A stretch of 64,000 nt of DNA from Proteus appendicitidis (lineage in GTDB: Bacteria; Pseudomonadota; Gammaproteobacteria; Enterobacterales; Enterobacteriaceae): positions 930,001 to 994,000 of the forward strand of contig NZ_CP127389.1 in NCBI RefSeq assembly GCF_030271835.1, given 5' to 3'. Numbering within the stretch: position 1 is the stretch's first letter; every line of letters starts with the position of its first letter. The position numbers were made by a program, and so were the translations under genes. The notes under the pieces are model-generated. The model was not told where the DNA came from. It saw only the letters and a list, made by a program, of their open reading frames with translations, and searched no databases. Below, in pieces: positions 29,957 through 39,033 of this stretch.

Positions 29957-31329
29957 AATGAAATATTTTCTCCATGTTGAATTCACCCCTAACTTAACGT
30001 AGGAACTTTAAGCTATTGTGCCATGTATTACCGCTGTTACAATTTTCTTTTCGTGAGTTAACAAACTGTAACAATTTGTTTTTTGACGCAGAGCGTAATC
30101 ACGTTAATTGATAGTGCTTAATTTTGCTATTTAGCGAGTTAAGATTGAAAAAAACAACCCTTATAGTCAACTTAATATGAGTATCTTATTTAGATAATCA
30201 TGTTGAGATTTAGATATACATTAATGTAAATGAAAACAATGTATATTATTTAGGCATTAACACTATTCTTTATTCAGCGTGTAAAATATCGCCTATATAC
30301 AAAGAAAATGATTAAGGGTTATCCTAAATGTTGCTTTATTTTTCAAAAATATCTTTTATTCTTATTGTAAAAATTAATATTAATTAGATTTAAGATCTTT
30401 TTTCTATCGTTATTGTTGTTTTTTGTATAAATATAAAATTAATCTTTTTTACATTATGAAACAAAATTGCTTTTATTTTATACTTTAAAATATGCAAATA
30501 TATCTGATATAAATGTGGTTTTTTGCATGGATAAAAATAATACATTTGGAGTATATTTACTTATATATTAAGTAGGGATGGAAGAATGTATGAGTAATTT
30601 ATTAATAAATATAGCAAATTAATGATTTAATTTTGTTTGTATTCAATGTGTTACAGTTATTCCTTAAATAAGGAGCTTATTGGGCATTGTTTTTTATAAC
30701 TTAGTTGTATTGAAATGGAACAATTTAATATAAAAATAATTAACAATTCTATATATTAATAATTATTTAAATCAATTGGTTATCTATATTTATTAAAAAA
30801 TTGTAAAAAATTAGTTAAAATGGTGATGCAGTAAGAATATAAGTAGTATTATTTTTATCCCATATCTATTTTAAAAAAGCATAAATAACATTTTAATCTT
30901 TAAATTCATTCAAATCAGAATTTAAACCCTAATCATTTCCCATGTCGAACTTATTTTTAGATGATTGTTTCAATCACTCTTTATGAGTGTAATTATATTC
31001 TGAGTATTCCAATAAAAAATACAATTAATATCAGTGAATTAATAAATTTATATTTAATTAAAATTATGCGGTTTGACTTAAATAAAAACGCAGAGAATAA
31101 TAAGCCTAACTTGATATGACCTGTTATCTAATTGCATAAATTAATTATTATTCAATTAATTTAATTAGCCAATTAATAATCAAGGTGATTGGGTTTGGTA
31201 AATAAATAGAATCCTGTAATTTTATTAAGCATGGTTATTTAGCCGTATTTTATGGGCTAATTTACCTGATTAATTAATTGTTGTTAATTATTATATTTTC
31301 ATTAATTACTTTATTTTAGGAAACATAAA
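29957..31329. other. AT-rich regulatory region upstream of mrp copy 1
   Basis: 1.37 kb without a gene, extremely AT-rich, as expected for H-NS-silenced fimbrial promoter DNA. Contents I can support: a 16-base motif ATTCTTATTGTAAAAA at about 30358-30373 that recurs upstream of the other two copies, a promoter at 31073-31101, and a 230-base leader to mrpA. No recombinase gene is present in this copy. Confidence 0.6.
31073..31101 (+). promoter_or_regulatory. mrp copy 1 promoter, fixed toward mrpA
   Basis: TTGACT and AATAAT separated by 17 bases, in the context GTTTGACTTAA...CAGAGAATAAT. The same promoter lies inside the invertible element of copy 2 and upstream of copy 3. It faces mrpA and is not flanked by the 23-bp inverted repeats. 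Confidence 0.75.
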
Positions 31330-31854
31330 ATGAAATTAAAACAACTAGGTTTGGTATTAGGTTTATCTGTAATGGCTAGTTCTGCGTTTGCAGCTGGTGA
31401 TCAGGGTCATGGTACTGTTGAGTTCTACGGTTCAATCATCGATGCTCCATGCTCTATTGATCCTGAATCTGGCGCTCAACGCATTCCTTTAGGTCAAGTT
31501 TCAACAAGTGCGCTGAAAGATGGTGGCCGTAGCCATTCTCAATCATTCAAAATCAAGCTGTTACAGTGCTCTACTGAAACTTATAAGTCAGTAAAAACCA
31601 CGTTTACTGGCGCAGAAGCAGCTGATGTTTTAGAAGGCTCTTTAGGTATTGAGGGTATCGCTAAAAATGCAGCTGTTGTCATTACCAATGCGGGTGGTGA
31701 GCAAATTAAATTAGGTCAAGCAAGTGCAGCTCAAATGCTAAATGATGGCAATAATGATTTAAATTTTGCCGCTTATTTACAAGGTTCAACAAAAGCTGCC
31801 GCAGTACCTGGTGATTTTACTGCTATCGCAACCTTCGCATTATCTTACCAATAA
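31330..31854 (+). CDS. mrpA: MR/P-type major fimbrial subunit (mrp copy 1)
   Basis: The 174-residue chaperone-usher pilin has a signal peptide ending SSAFA near residue 21, the FimA-type N-terminal region GTVEFYGSIIDAPCSI with the first disulfide cysteine, its partner in LLQCSTETYK, and the C-terminal donor-complemented strand ending ATFALSYQ. It would form the shaft of the fimbria. AGGAAA lies 8 bases before the ATG. A stable hairpin follows the gene, so mrpA is probably made in excess of the downstream assembly genes. In this copy mrpB is missing and the usher gene is next. Codon use is more biased than in the downstream genes. Confidence 0.92.
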   Translation: MKLKQLGLVLGLSVMASSAFAAGDQGHGTVEFYGSIIDAPCSIDPESGAQRIPLGQVSTSALKDGGRSHSQSFKIKLLQCSTETYKSVKTTFTGAEAADVLEGSLGIEGIAKNAAVVITNAGGEQIKLGQASAAQMLNDGNNDLNFAAYLQGSTKAAAVPGDFTAIATFALSYQ

Positions 31855-31864
31855 TAGCAAAAGC

Positions 31865-31892
31865 AAACTCTGTATAAGGATATACAGAGTTT
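31865..31892 (+). terminator. hairpin after mrpA copy 1 (partial terminator or processing site)
   Basis: AAACTCTGTATA and TATACAGAGTTT form a 12-bp perfect stem with loop AGGA, followed by a T-rich stretch. Equivalent hairpins follow mrpA in copies 2 and 3. Confidence 0.75.
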
Positions 31893-32242
31893 ATTTTCTT
31901 AGGAGCTATTTTAAATTTTGGAGTAGAGAAAAAATCGCGACACATTGACATGATTGATATTACTAATATAAGCATGGCTTAAATATAAGCAAAGTTTAAG
32001 TATTTGTCCGCGATTGGGTTCAATAAGTGTTGAAAATAGGGCGTTAAAACTGACCTGTATTATTTTGACTAAGCGTTGTTATTGGGCAACTTTATTTAGT
32101 GTAACTTCTACTCTTATTTCATGTTTTTTCATTATTGGCACGGATAGTCAAAAGCGATGATTTTCCATAAATGGGTATTTAGTATCTCGCAACACTAAAT
32201 TCCCAATTTAGATATCATTAAATGGATTGGTTAGGTTTATTT
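31893..32242. other. remnant of a deleted mrpB between mrpA and mrpC of copy 1
   Basis: 350 bases where copies 2 and 3 carry a 561-base mrpB gene. The left edge (about 31918-31943, GGAGTAGAGAAAAAATCGCG) resembles the mrpB translation start of copy 3 (GGAGTAGAAAACA then ATGAATCGC), and the right edge (ATTAAATGGATTGGTTAGG near 32216) matches the sequence around the mrpB stop. The DNA between has no open mrpB frame and I cannot align it to mrpB. Confidence 0.6.
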
Positions 32243-34861
32243 ATGGCTAAATTATTCAAGACTACTGATACAAAAGTTGAAGATAAGAATAAGCAGTACA
32301 GAATTCTCCCTATTGCCACACTGATCTATTGCGTTATTTGGGGCATGTCAGGTGTTCCTCATTTGGCATTTGCTACAACAAATAACGTTGAGTTTAACTC
32401 AGATATTCTTGATTTAAGAGATAGAGAAAATATTGATTTATCAGGGTTTTCTCAAGAGGGGTATATCACTCCTGGTCGATACGATTTTATTATTAATATT
32501 AATAATCACGAGCTAAGTAATTCATATAGCATTGATTATCTTGTGCCTAAAGATGATCCAAAAGGGAGTGAGCCTTGTATTCCGCCGCCATTAGTTGAGC
32601 AATTTGCATTGAGACCCGAGTGGCTTACAAAAATCACATGGAAAGATGATGGCGCTTGTCTTAATGAGGCATCATTACCAGGGATGACGATAAAAACAAA
32701 CTTAGGGAGTGGTGTTTTTGCAATAACCATTCCTCAAGCTTATGTGGAATATTCATCACCTAACTGGGAGCCACCTTCTCGTTGGGATGAGGGAATTGCA
32801 GGCGTGCTATTTGACTATAACGTTAATGCCAATGTCAGAAATCCCACAGATGGAAAACAAAAACAGCAAGTCACAGGAAATGGGACAACGGGAGCCAATT
32901 TAGGTGTTTGGCGTTTTAGAGCTGATTGGCAAGCAAGTTACGAACATACCACTGGGGTTTTTGATAGCACAAGAAACAGTTGGAAATGGAACCAATATTA
33001 TCTCTATCGTGCGATCTCTAAGTGGGGAAGTCGCCTTATTATGGGCGAATCTTATTTACGTTCTGAGATTTTAGATAATTTCCGTTTTACAGGAATTAGC
33101 CTTAATTCTGATGATCAGATGTTACCGCCTAATTTACGAGGGTATGCACCTGAGATAACAGGGATAGCAAAAACGAATGCCAAAGTGACTGTTAGTCAGC
33201 AAGGCCGCGTTATTTATGAAACACAAGTCGCACCAGGGCCATTCCATATTCAAGATATGAATGATGCAGTGAGTGGGCGTTTAGATATTCGTGTTGAAGA
33301 GCAAGATGGCTCCATACAAGAATATCAAATGGATACAGCAAATATTCCTTATTTAACACGCCCAGGTCGTGTTCAATATAAATTATCAGCAGGTAAGCCT
33401 TCTAAGATTGATCATAAAACAGAAGGTCCTATTTTTGGTATGGGAGAGTTTTCTTGGGGTATCAATAATGGCTGGTCTTTATATGGTGCAGCGTTAGTTT
33501 CAGGTGACTATAACTCAACATCGATTGGTTTTGGTCGCGATTTAATGATGTTAGGTGCGATTTCTTTTGATGCTACTCATTCATGGGCCAAAGTTCCCAA
33601 TGAAGATAAGCATTATCACGGTGGCTCCTATCGTGTTAGTTACTCAAAACGTTTTGAATCAATTGATGGGCAACTGACATTTGCAGGTTATCGCTTCTCT
33701 GATCACAACTTTATGAGTATGGATCAGTATTTAGATCGTCGTTATCGCAATGGCTCTCAAGACAATAATAAAGAGTTTTATACCGTTACATTAAGTAAGC
33801 AATTTCAGCAATGGGGATTAAGTGCCTACATTAGCTATAACCATCAAACATACTGGGATAAACCTAATAACGATTATTACAATTTCTCCTTATCAAAATA
33901 TATGGATATTGGAAAATTTAAAAATATTAATCTGAGTTTATCGGCTTATCGAAATAGATTTAATGGGAATAATGATAACGGTGTTTATTTAAATGTCAGT
34001 ATGCCGTGGAACGATAAAGCCACTATTAGTTATAACACCGTTATTAATCGTGGCGGTAACTCACATAACCTCAGCTATTTTGATCGTATTGATGATAACA
34101 ATAACTATCGCTTAGGTGCGGGAGTCAGTAGTCGCGGTAAACCATCTGCGGATGCTTACTATACCCATTATGGTGATGCCGCATTGGTAACGGCTTCAGC
34201 AAGTCATATTAATGGTGATTACACCTCTGCCTCTTTATCTTTTCAAGGTGGGGCAACATTAACAAGTAAAGGCGGTGATTTTCATCGAAATAGTATTCCA
34301 GGTGCTGCTCGACTATTAATTGACACAAAAGGCGTCGCTAACGTACCGGTGAAAAGTTTGAATGCCGTTTCTCATTCTAATTATTTTGGTAAAGCAGTCA
34401 TTCCCGATATTAATAATTACTATCTGGGAAGTGCTTCTGTCGATTTGGAAAAATTGCCAGATAATGTTGAAGCATTACGCTCAATTCAACAATTAACGTT
34501 GACAGAAGGGGCTATTGGTTATCGCCAATTTGATGTGATTTCAGGACAAAAAGCGATGGCAATTGTGCGTCTACAAAATGGAACTTATCCACCTTTTGGC
34601 GCAAGCGTTATGACATTAAATAGTCGTGAATTAGGCATCATTAATGATAACGGTAATGTGTATTTAAGCGGTATTAATTCTGGCGATACGCTAAATGTAC
34701 GTTGGAACGGCCGCAATCAATGCCAGCTAATTATACCTCAATTAGCGGATGCTCAACTGATCACTTCTTTAGCATTAACGTGTGAAGGAGGATCACCTGC
34801 GATTACAACACCGCTGGTGGAAGAACATAAACCGAAAAAATTCTTTCAATCTAGCAATTAA
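32243..34861 (+). CDS. mrpC: outer-membrane fimbrial usher (mrp copy 1)
   Basis: An 872-residue FimD/PapC-type usher that forms the outer-membrane pore for subunit secretion and assembly. It has an N-terminal signal region (residues about 15-45), the periplasmic domain starting VEFNSDILDLRDRENIDLSGFSQEGYI, a 24-strand barrel with a plug region, and C-terminal domains with the conserved segments GAIGYRQFDVISGQKAMAIVRLQNGTYPPFGASV and a cysteine pair (NQCQL...LTCEGG). I start at the ATG of MAKLFK, the position conserved in all three copies, although an in-frame ATG seven codons upstream exists. It is followed after 29 bases by the chaperone gene. Confidence 0.93.
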   Translation: MAKLFKTTDTKVEDKNKQYRILPIATLIYCVIWGMSGVPHLAFATTNNVEFNSDILDLRDRENIDLSGFSQEGYITPGRYDFIININNHELSNSYSIDYLVPKDDPKGSEPCIPPPLVEQFALRPEWLTKITWKDDGACLNEASLPGMTIKTNLGSGVFAITIPQAYVEYSSPNWEPPSRWDEGIAGVLFDYNVNANVRNPTDGKQKQQVTGNGTTGANLGVWRFRADWQASYEHTTGVFDSTRNSWKWNQYYLYRAISKWGSRLIMGESYLRSEILDNFRFTGISLNSDDQMLPPNLRGYAPEITGIAKTNAKVTVSQQGRVIYETQVAPGPFHIQDMNDAVSGRLDIRVEEQDGSIQEYQMDTANIPYLTRPGRVQYKLSAGKPSKIDHKTEGPIFGMGEFSWGINNGWSLYGAALVSGDYNSTSIGFGRDLMMLGAISFDATHSWAKVPNEDKHYHGGSYRVSYSKRFESIDGQLTFAGYRFSDHNFMSMDQYLDRRYRNGSQDNNKEFYTVTLSKQFQQWGLSAYISYNHQTYWDKPNNDYYNFSLSKYMDIGKFKNINLSLSAYRNRFNGNNDNGVYLNVSMPWNDKATISYNTVINRGGNSHNLSYFDRIDDNNNYRLGAGVSSRGKPSADAYYTHYGDAALVTASASHINGDYTSASLSFQGGATLTSKGGDFHRNSIPGAARLLIDTKGVANVPVKSLNAVSHSNYFGKAVIPDINNYYLGSASVDLEKLPDNVEALRSIQQLTLTEGAIGYRQFDVISGQKAMAIVRLQNGTYPPFGASVMTLNSRELGIINDNGNVYLSGINSGDTLNVRWNGRNQCQLIIPQLADAQLITSLALTCEGGSPAITTPLVEEHKPKKFFQSSN

Positions 34862-34890
34862 ATAATTTACAGAAAAAAGAGTAATTAAAG

Positions 34891-35649
34891 ATGATGGCTT
34901 TGAAACGTTCATACATTGTAGCAACCACTTTATTGACGGGAATGATTTTTACTCAACAAGCGATAGCCGCGATCGCATTAGATCGTACTCGCGTTATTTT
35001 TAATGGTGGCGAAAAATCAGTAAGTCTTAATATTAGTAATCAAAATAAAGAATTGCCTTATTTAGCTCAAGGATGGATGGAAAATGAGAACGGGGAAAAA
35101 ATAGAAAGCCCCCTTATTGTATTGCCACCTATCCAACGAATTGAACCAAGTGATAAAAGCCAAATAAAAATACAAGCACTGCCAGATATTTCTAAATTAC
35201 CCAATGATAGAGAGAGTGTTTTTTATTTTAACTTACGCGAAATTCCGCCACGCAGCGATAAACCTAATGTATTACAAATAGCATTACAAACGAGAATTAA
35301 ATTGTTTTATCGACCAAAAGCAATTTATGCCACACAAACCGATTTAAGTAATCCTTGGCAGGAAAAAATCACCTTAACTAAGCAAGGCGATAGTTACATT
35401 GTGCATAACCCAACGCCTTATTACGTCACTATTGTTGACGGATTAACAGAACTTAAAGGTGAGAGTTTAGAGGGGTTTGTGCCTTTAATGGTTGATCCTA
35501 AAGGGCAGGGAAAACTGAACTTAAAAGCTTCTGAATTTGGTGTGTTCCCCGTATTAAGTTATATCAATGATTATGGTGGACGCCCGAGATTGAAATTTAA
35601 CTGCAATGGCTCTGAATGCAAAGTTGTAGAAACCGACTCTGGATATTAA
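34891..35649 (+). CDS. mrpD: periplasmic fimbrial chaperone (mrp copy 1)
   Basis: A 252-residue PapD-family chaperone that caps subunits in the periplasm by donor-strand complementation. Signal peptide ends QQAIAA near residue 27; domain 1 begins IALDRTRVIFNGGEKSVSLNISNQNKELPYLAQGWMENE; the F1-G1 region reads FYFNLREIPPRSDKPNVLQIALQTRIKLFYRP, with the Arg and Lys that bind the subunit C-terminus (Arg of the DRTRVIF strand and Lys of RIKLFYRP). A cysteine pair near the C-terminus (CNGSEC) is characteristic of MrpD-type chaperones. It lies between usher and minor pilin genes. Confidence 0.94.
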   Translation: MMALKRSYIVATTLLTGMIFTQQAIAAIALDRTRVIFNGGEKSVSLNISNQNKELPYLAQGWMENENGEKIESPLIVLPPIQRIEPSDKSQIKIQALPDISKLPNDRESVFYFNLREIPPRSDKPNVLQIALQTRIKLFYRPKAIYATQTDLSNPWQEKITLTKQGDSYIVHNPTPYYVTIVDGLTELKGESLEGFVPLMVDPKGQGKLNLKASEFGVFPVLSYINDYGGRPRLKFNCNGSECKVVETDSGY

Positions 35650-35660
35650 TAGGGTGAAAT

Positions 35661-36221
35661 ATGTTTATAAAACAGCAGTTTAATGGGATTTTGGCAATCT
35701 TTATTTTTATTCTACTTATTTCTATGGGAGGAGTAAGTTCAACTGCTGTTGCAAACGTATTTCCTAGAGCAATGGTGTCACGCGATGATCCCGTGGAGCC
35801 TATCTATCCTATTCGAATTAATATCACTGGTTATGTTATCGCATTCCCACCTTGCATGATAAATGATGGCAAAACAGTAGAAGTTAATTTTGGTGAAATA
35901 CTGAGTACTCAGGTTGATGGTTCTAATTATAAGCGACCTATTAATTACAATGCTTCATGTGAGCATATGCCTATCAATACACTGAATCTCTCAGTCGATG
36001 GCAATGGAACTTTTTTTGATGCAAATGCTTTAACGACAAATATACCGGGTTTAGGTGTGCGTGTTTTGTATCAGAACAAAGAACTTAAGTTAGGTCAAAA
36101 AATTAATTTTACCTACCCTGATTTACCTGTACTTGAAGCTGTGCCTGTGCGTGATCTTTCTACTTCGTTAACCGGAGGGGATTTTTCTGCTACCGCAACA
36201 TTACGTATGGAATATCAGTAG
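35661..36221 (+). CDS. mrpE: minor fimbrial subunit, MrpE-type (mrp copy 1)
   Basis: A 186-residue pilin-domain protein with a hydrophobic signal segment (about residues 10-31), the motif AFPPCMINDGKTVEVNFGEILST with one disulfide cysteine, its partner in NASCEHMP, and the C-terminal strand ATLRMEYQ. It would be a minor or adaptor subunit of the fimbrial tip. An extra proline- and charge-rich linker lies between the signal and the pilin fold. It starts 11 bases after mrpD and is followed after 11 bases by mrpF. Confidence 0.88.
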   Translation: MFIKQQFNGILAIFIFILLISMGGVSSTAVANVFPRAMVSRDDPVEPIYPIRINITGYVIAFPPCMINDGKTVEVNFGEILSTQVDGSNYKRPINYNASCEHMPINTLNLSVDGNGTFFDANALTTNIPGLGVRVLYQNKELKLGQKINFTYPDLPVLEAVPVRDLSTSLTGGDFSATATLRMEYQ

Positions 36222-36232
36222 GAGGATATTTG

Positions 36233-36724
36233 ATGTTTTCTAAATCAAAACAGGCTTTGCTTATTACTTTATTTGCTGTTTTTCCATTATGGAGTGACGC
36301 TGATGAACCTAATTTGAGGCTATTTGGCACGTTATTAATTCCACCACCTTGTGTGATTCAGGACAACGGAATGATTAGCGTCTATTTTGGCAACAATGTT
36401 GGTGCTAATCGAATTGACGGTATTAATTATACGCAACCTGTGAATTACACCTTGAAATGCGAAGGTAACTCAACGCAGTGGGCATTAGGGCTTTCAATTA
36501 TAGGGATCAAAAGTCAATTCGATGATGCGGCATTACAAACCAATATCACGGATTTAGCTATACATATTACAAGAGATGGCGAGCCTTTTATTTTAAATGA
36601 ACGCTTTGTTATTACGCCCAATAAACCTCCCATAATTCAAGCTGTTCCCGTAAAAAGACCCGGAAGTACTTTACAAAAAGGGGCTTTTGAAACAACGGCA
36701 ACCTTACTTGCTGAATATCAATAG
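36233..36724 (+). CDS. mrpF: minor fimbrial subunit, MrpF-type (mrp copy 1)
   Basis: A 163-residue pilin-domain subunit. The signal peptide ends near residue 22 (LWSDA), and the mature part opens DEPNLRLFGTLLIPPPCVIQDNG. The second cysteine is in LKCEGN, and the C-terminal strand ends ATLLAEYQ. The spacing PPPCVI...VYFGNNVG is common to the MrpF proteins of all copies and close to that of MrpE, so the two probably arose by duplication. GGAGG lies 8 bases before the ATG. Confidence 0.88.
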   Translation: MFSKSKQALLITLFAVFPLWSDADEPNLRLFGTLLIPPPCVIQDNGMISVYFGNNVGANRIDGINYTQPVNYTLKCEGNSTQWALGLSIIGIKSQFDDAALQTNITDLAIHITRDGEPFILNERFVITPNKPPIIQAVPVKRPGSTLQKGAFETTATLLAEYQ

Positions 36725-36734
36725 GAGTATGAGG

Positions 36735-37271
36735 ATGGCATTAAAAATATTATCACTGAGTACCCTTTTATTAATAGGGAATATTTCAATGGTTAATGCA
36801 AATCCTAATATGCGTTTTTATGGCGAATTAGTGGATGATCCCTGCGTCATTAATCCTGGGGATGAAACGGTGATACTCACATTCGGCAATGTGCCAGAGA
36901 ACTTTTTTTATACGGGGATCGGCAGAACAGATAGCCAAGGATTTGAGATCCATTTATCAGAATGTGATCTTTCGATTAATAAAAAAGTCCGAGTCACTTT
37001 TAAAGGAGATGAAAATCAAGCAATGGCAGGGAAAGGTTTTCTTGCATTAAGCCCAGGTAGTAGAGCTTCTGGAATTGCCATTGGGTTAGAGGACGCCAAT
37101 GGAAGCCCGTTACGGATAAATCAGCAATCTAGCAGTATAGCCCTAGATTCAGGAAGCTCCGTTTTAAAATTTAGTGCTTTTATTCAAGCCGAGCCAGCAG
37201 CTATCACTAACCAGTCAATAAGACGGGGTCGTTTTAGCGCTATTGCTACATTCCATCTGAATTATGACTAG
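36735..37271 (+). CDS. mrpG: minor fimbrial subunit, MrpG-type (mrp copy 1)
   Basis: A 178-residue pilin-domain protein; MrpG in P. mirabilis is reported at the fimbrial tip and needed for assembly. Signal peptide ends VNA near residue 21. The mature part starts NPNMRFYGELVDDPCVINPGDETV, the second cysteine is in LSECDLSI, and the end is AIATFHLNYD. Two close in-frame ATGs exist; I choose the second, 6 bases behind AGGAG. An open frame extends upstream into mrpF but has no ribosome site. Confidence 0.87.
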   Translation: MALKILSLSTLLLIGNISMVNANPNMRFYGELVDDPCVINPGDETVILTFGNVPENFFYTGIGRTDSQGFEIHLSECDLSINKKVRVTFKGDENQAMAGKGFLALSPGSRASGIAIGLEDANGSPLRINQQSSSIALDSGSSVLKFSAFIQAEPAAITNQSIRRGRFSAIATFHLNYD

Positions 37272-37289
37272 TGTTAACTTGGGGTTTAT

Positions 37290-38138
37290 ATGCTGATATT
37301 TAAACGAAGATTACTTTTTTCTTTATTCACTACCACGTTATTTTTTTCAACATCCTCACTTGCGGCGATTTTTTCTTATATTACAGAATCGAAGCCGGTT
37401 GGTACTGATGGAAAAGGTGCTGATTACACTTTTATCATCCAGCGTTGGGACCCTGAGCCGCCTACAGCAATGAATCCTTGTTATAAGAAAAAACCTTGTT
37501 ATATAACGATTAATCATCGCCATCAACCTAATCAATCCGGTGGTTCTGCAACGAGAACCATTCTAAGTGATGGGCATAAATACCGCACTATGGAAGATTT
37601 ACGTATTGCGGTTACGAAAGAATTAGGGGGATTTCCTTATGGCCCCGATGTAGCAATACATCGATACGTTGATACGAACTCTCTTCAAGAATGTGTGGGG
37701 ATTTTTTATCAGCCTAATGCTTATGGTTTTGCTGACAATGGCTATTTATTGCCAGGGTCTATCTGTGCTATTGCGCCTCCTCCTATTGGGCACTGTGACA
37801 TTTTAGCCGATTCTGTCGATTTAAATTACGGCAATCTTAGTGAAAATGAATTGGATGGTGCAGTGCGTTCAAAAACAGTAAATATAACGTGTAATCAAGA
37901 TGTTACTTTAAATGTTATTGCAACAGGAATGATGAGCAGGGGAGTATCACTACGCAGTGATGATAGTTTGTACGCTAATTTATTTATTAATGACAGGCCT
38001 GGTGAAGAGGGGGATGTCATTTTTGTTGGCAAAGGCCAAATGACCTCTATACAAGTAAGTTCTAAATTGATAACCAATGGACATGTTGCTCCTGGTTACT
38101 TTTCTGGTTCTGGGGCGTTGATCTTAACGTTACCATAA
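37290..38138 (+). CDS. mrpH: MrpH-type two-domain tip adhesin (mrp copy 1)
   Basis: A 282-residue tip adhesin with an N-terminal receptor-binding domain and a C-terminal pilin domain. Signal peptide ends SSLAA near residue 26; the mature protein starts IFSYITES. The lectin-like domain has the zinc-ligand set known from MrpH: His76 and His78 in TINHRH, with His124 (AIHRY) in the expected third position. A GSICAIAPPP linker (about residues 159-168) joins it to the pilin domain with a CDI...ITCN cysteine pair and the final SGSGALILTLP strand. The receptor-binding region between His78 and the linker differs from the other two copies, so specificity may differ. Confidence 0.9.
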   Translation: MLIFKRRLLFSLFTTTLFFSTSSLAAIFSYITESKPVGTDGKGADYTFIIQRWDPEPPTAMNPCYKKKPCYITINHRHQPNQSGGSATRTILSDGHKYRTMEDLRIAVTKELGGFPYGPDVAIHRYVDTNSLQECVGIFYQPNAYGFADNGYLLPGSICAIAPPPIGHCDILADSVDLNYGNLSENELDGAVRSKTVNITCNQDVTLNVIATGMMSRGVSLRSDDSLYANLFINDRPGEEGDVIFVGKGQMTSIQVSSKLITNGHVAPGYFSGSGALILTLP

Positions 38139-38155
38139 TAAAAGGTTGAAATATC

Positions 38156-38476
38156 ATGGTGAGATATCGTCGCGCAAATATTGATGTAAATGTACTCGTA
38201 GGTAAACGGATACAGATAAAACGTAAAGAGTTAGGTTACACGGGAAGCCAATTAGCGGCTAAATTAGGTGTTAGCCAACAACAATTCTCCCGTTATGAAA
38301 GAGGAATGAATAAAATAGATTTAAGTTATCTTGTGTTATTAGCGAACTACTTAAATACCCCTATTCATTGGTTTTTTGAGGATTGTTTCTCTTCTACTTC
38401 ATCAAAAAAAAGCAAACTTTTTGATAAACACAGTAATAACTCGGCGAGGAAAGCGTTAGAAGCATTCTTGTATTAG
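38156..38476 (+). CDS. mrpJ: MrpJ-family HTH regulator (mrp copy 1)
   Basis: A 106-residue XRE-type helix-turn-helix protein. The HTH lies at about residues 15-69: VGKRIQIKRKELGYTGSQLAAKLGVSQQQFSRYERG, with the SQQQFSRYERGMNKIDLSYL signature of MrpJ proteins and the IHWFFEDCF tail. MrpJ of P. mirabilis represses flagellar master operon flhDC and so lowers motility when fimbriae are made. The C-terminal tail (after about residue 78) differs between the three copies. It starts 18 bases after mrpH and would be read from the fimbrial promoter. Confidence 0.92.
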   Translation: MVRYRRANIDVNVLVGKRIQIKRKELGYTGSQLAAKLGVSQQQFSRYERGMNKIDLSYLVLLANYLNTPIHWFFEDCFSSTSSKKSKLFDKHSNNSARKALEAFLY

Positions 38477-39033
38477 CCTTTATTAAAGACAAAACAGAGC
38501 GTGTATTTTTAATAGTAACGCCTATTTAGATAAGGCTAAGAGGGGGATTTTTCGCTGTTTCCGTCGATAAGTCTATTTTATACGCTTGATATGAGGTCTT
38601 TTTTTATATGCAACAGGTAATCACTATCCCTCTTTCTATTTCTAGGGATAGTGATTACCTAATATGTATAATATGTAGGAAAATACGACAAATAACAGCT
38701 AATAATATTTTGAATAAACTTTATCTAATATGACTCTTAGTTTGTTATAAATTATTCTAATGTATCTGGTGGTTTTTTATACCTGTTTGAAATGGCGATA
38801 ATAGACATCATTAAATTTAGAATGATAAAAGATTATGCATAAAATAGGATTACTTTTCCATAAAGAATATCTTTAATTAAGCATAAAAATGTTATTTTTA
38901 TATTTGATATTAAATTGTGTTAATCTTTTTTTAATAAAAAATACAAAAAATATCTTTATTCTCATTGAAAAAATATAGCCTATTATAATTAATGCAATAA
39001 TTCTCGAAAACTATTTTTATTAAAAAATAAATA
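38477..39033. other. intergenic region between mrpJ copy 1 and mrpI
   Basis: 557 bases, strongly AT-rich. It holds a 17-bp perfect inverted repeat (38615-38660) and the shared motif ATTCTCATTGAAAAAA at about 38958-38973. No gene is visible. Confidence 0.55.
38615..38660. repeat. 17-bp perfect inverted repeat
   Basis: AGGTAATCACTATCCCT and its exact complement AGGGATAGTGATTACCT are separated by 12 bases. No T run follows on either side, so it is not an ordinary terminator. It lies between operon copy 1 and the recombinase gene and could form a strong RNA hairpin or a protein-binding site. Confidence 0.7.

Noticed and set aside
29957..31329. Possible CRISPR or tandem repeats in the long AT-rich fimbrial upstream regions
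   Set aside because: The repeated look comes from A/T homopolymers; no regularly spaced direct repeat was found in any of the three regions.
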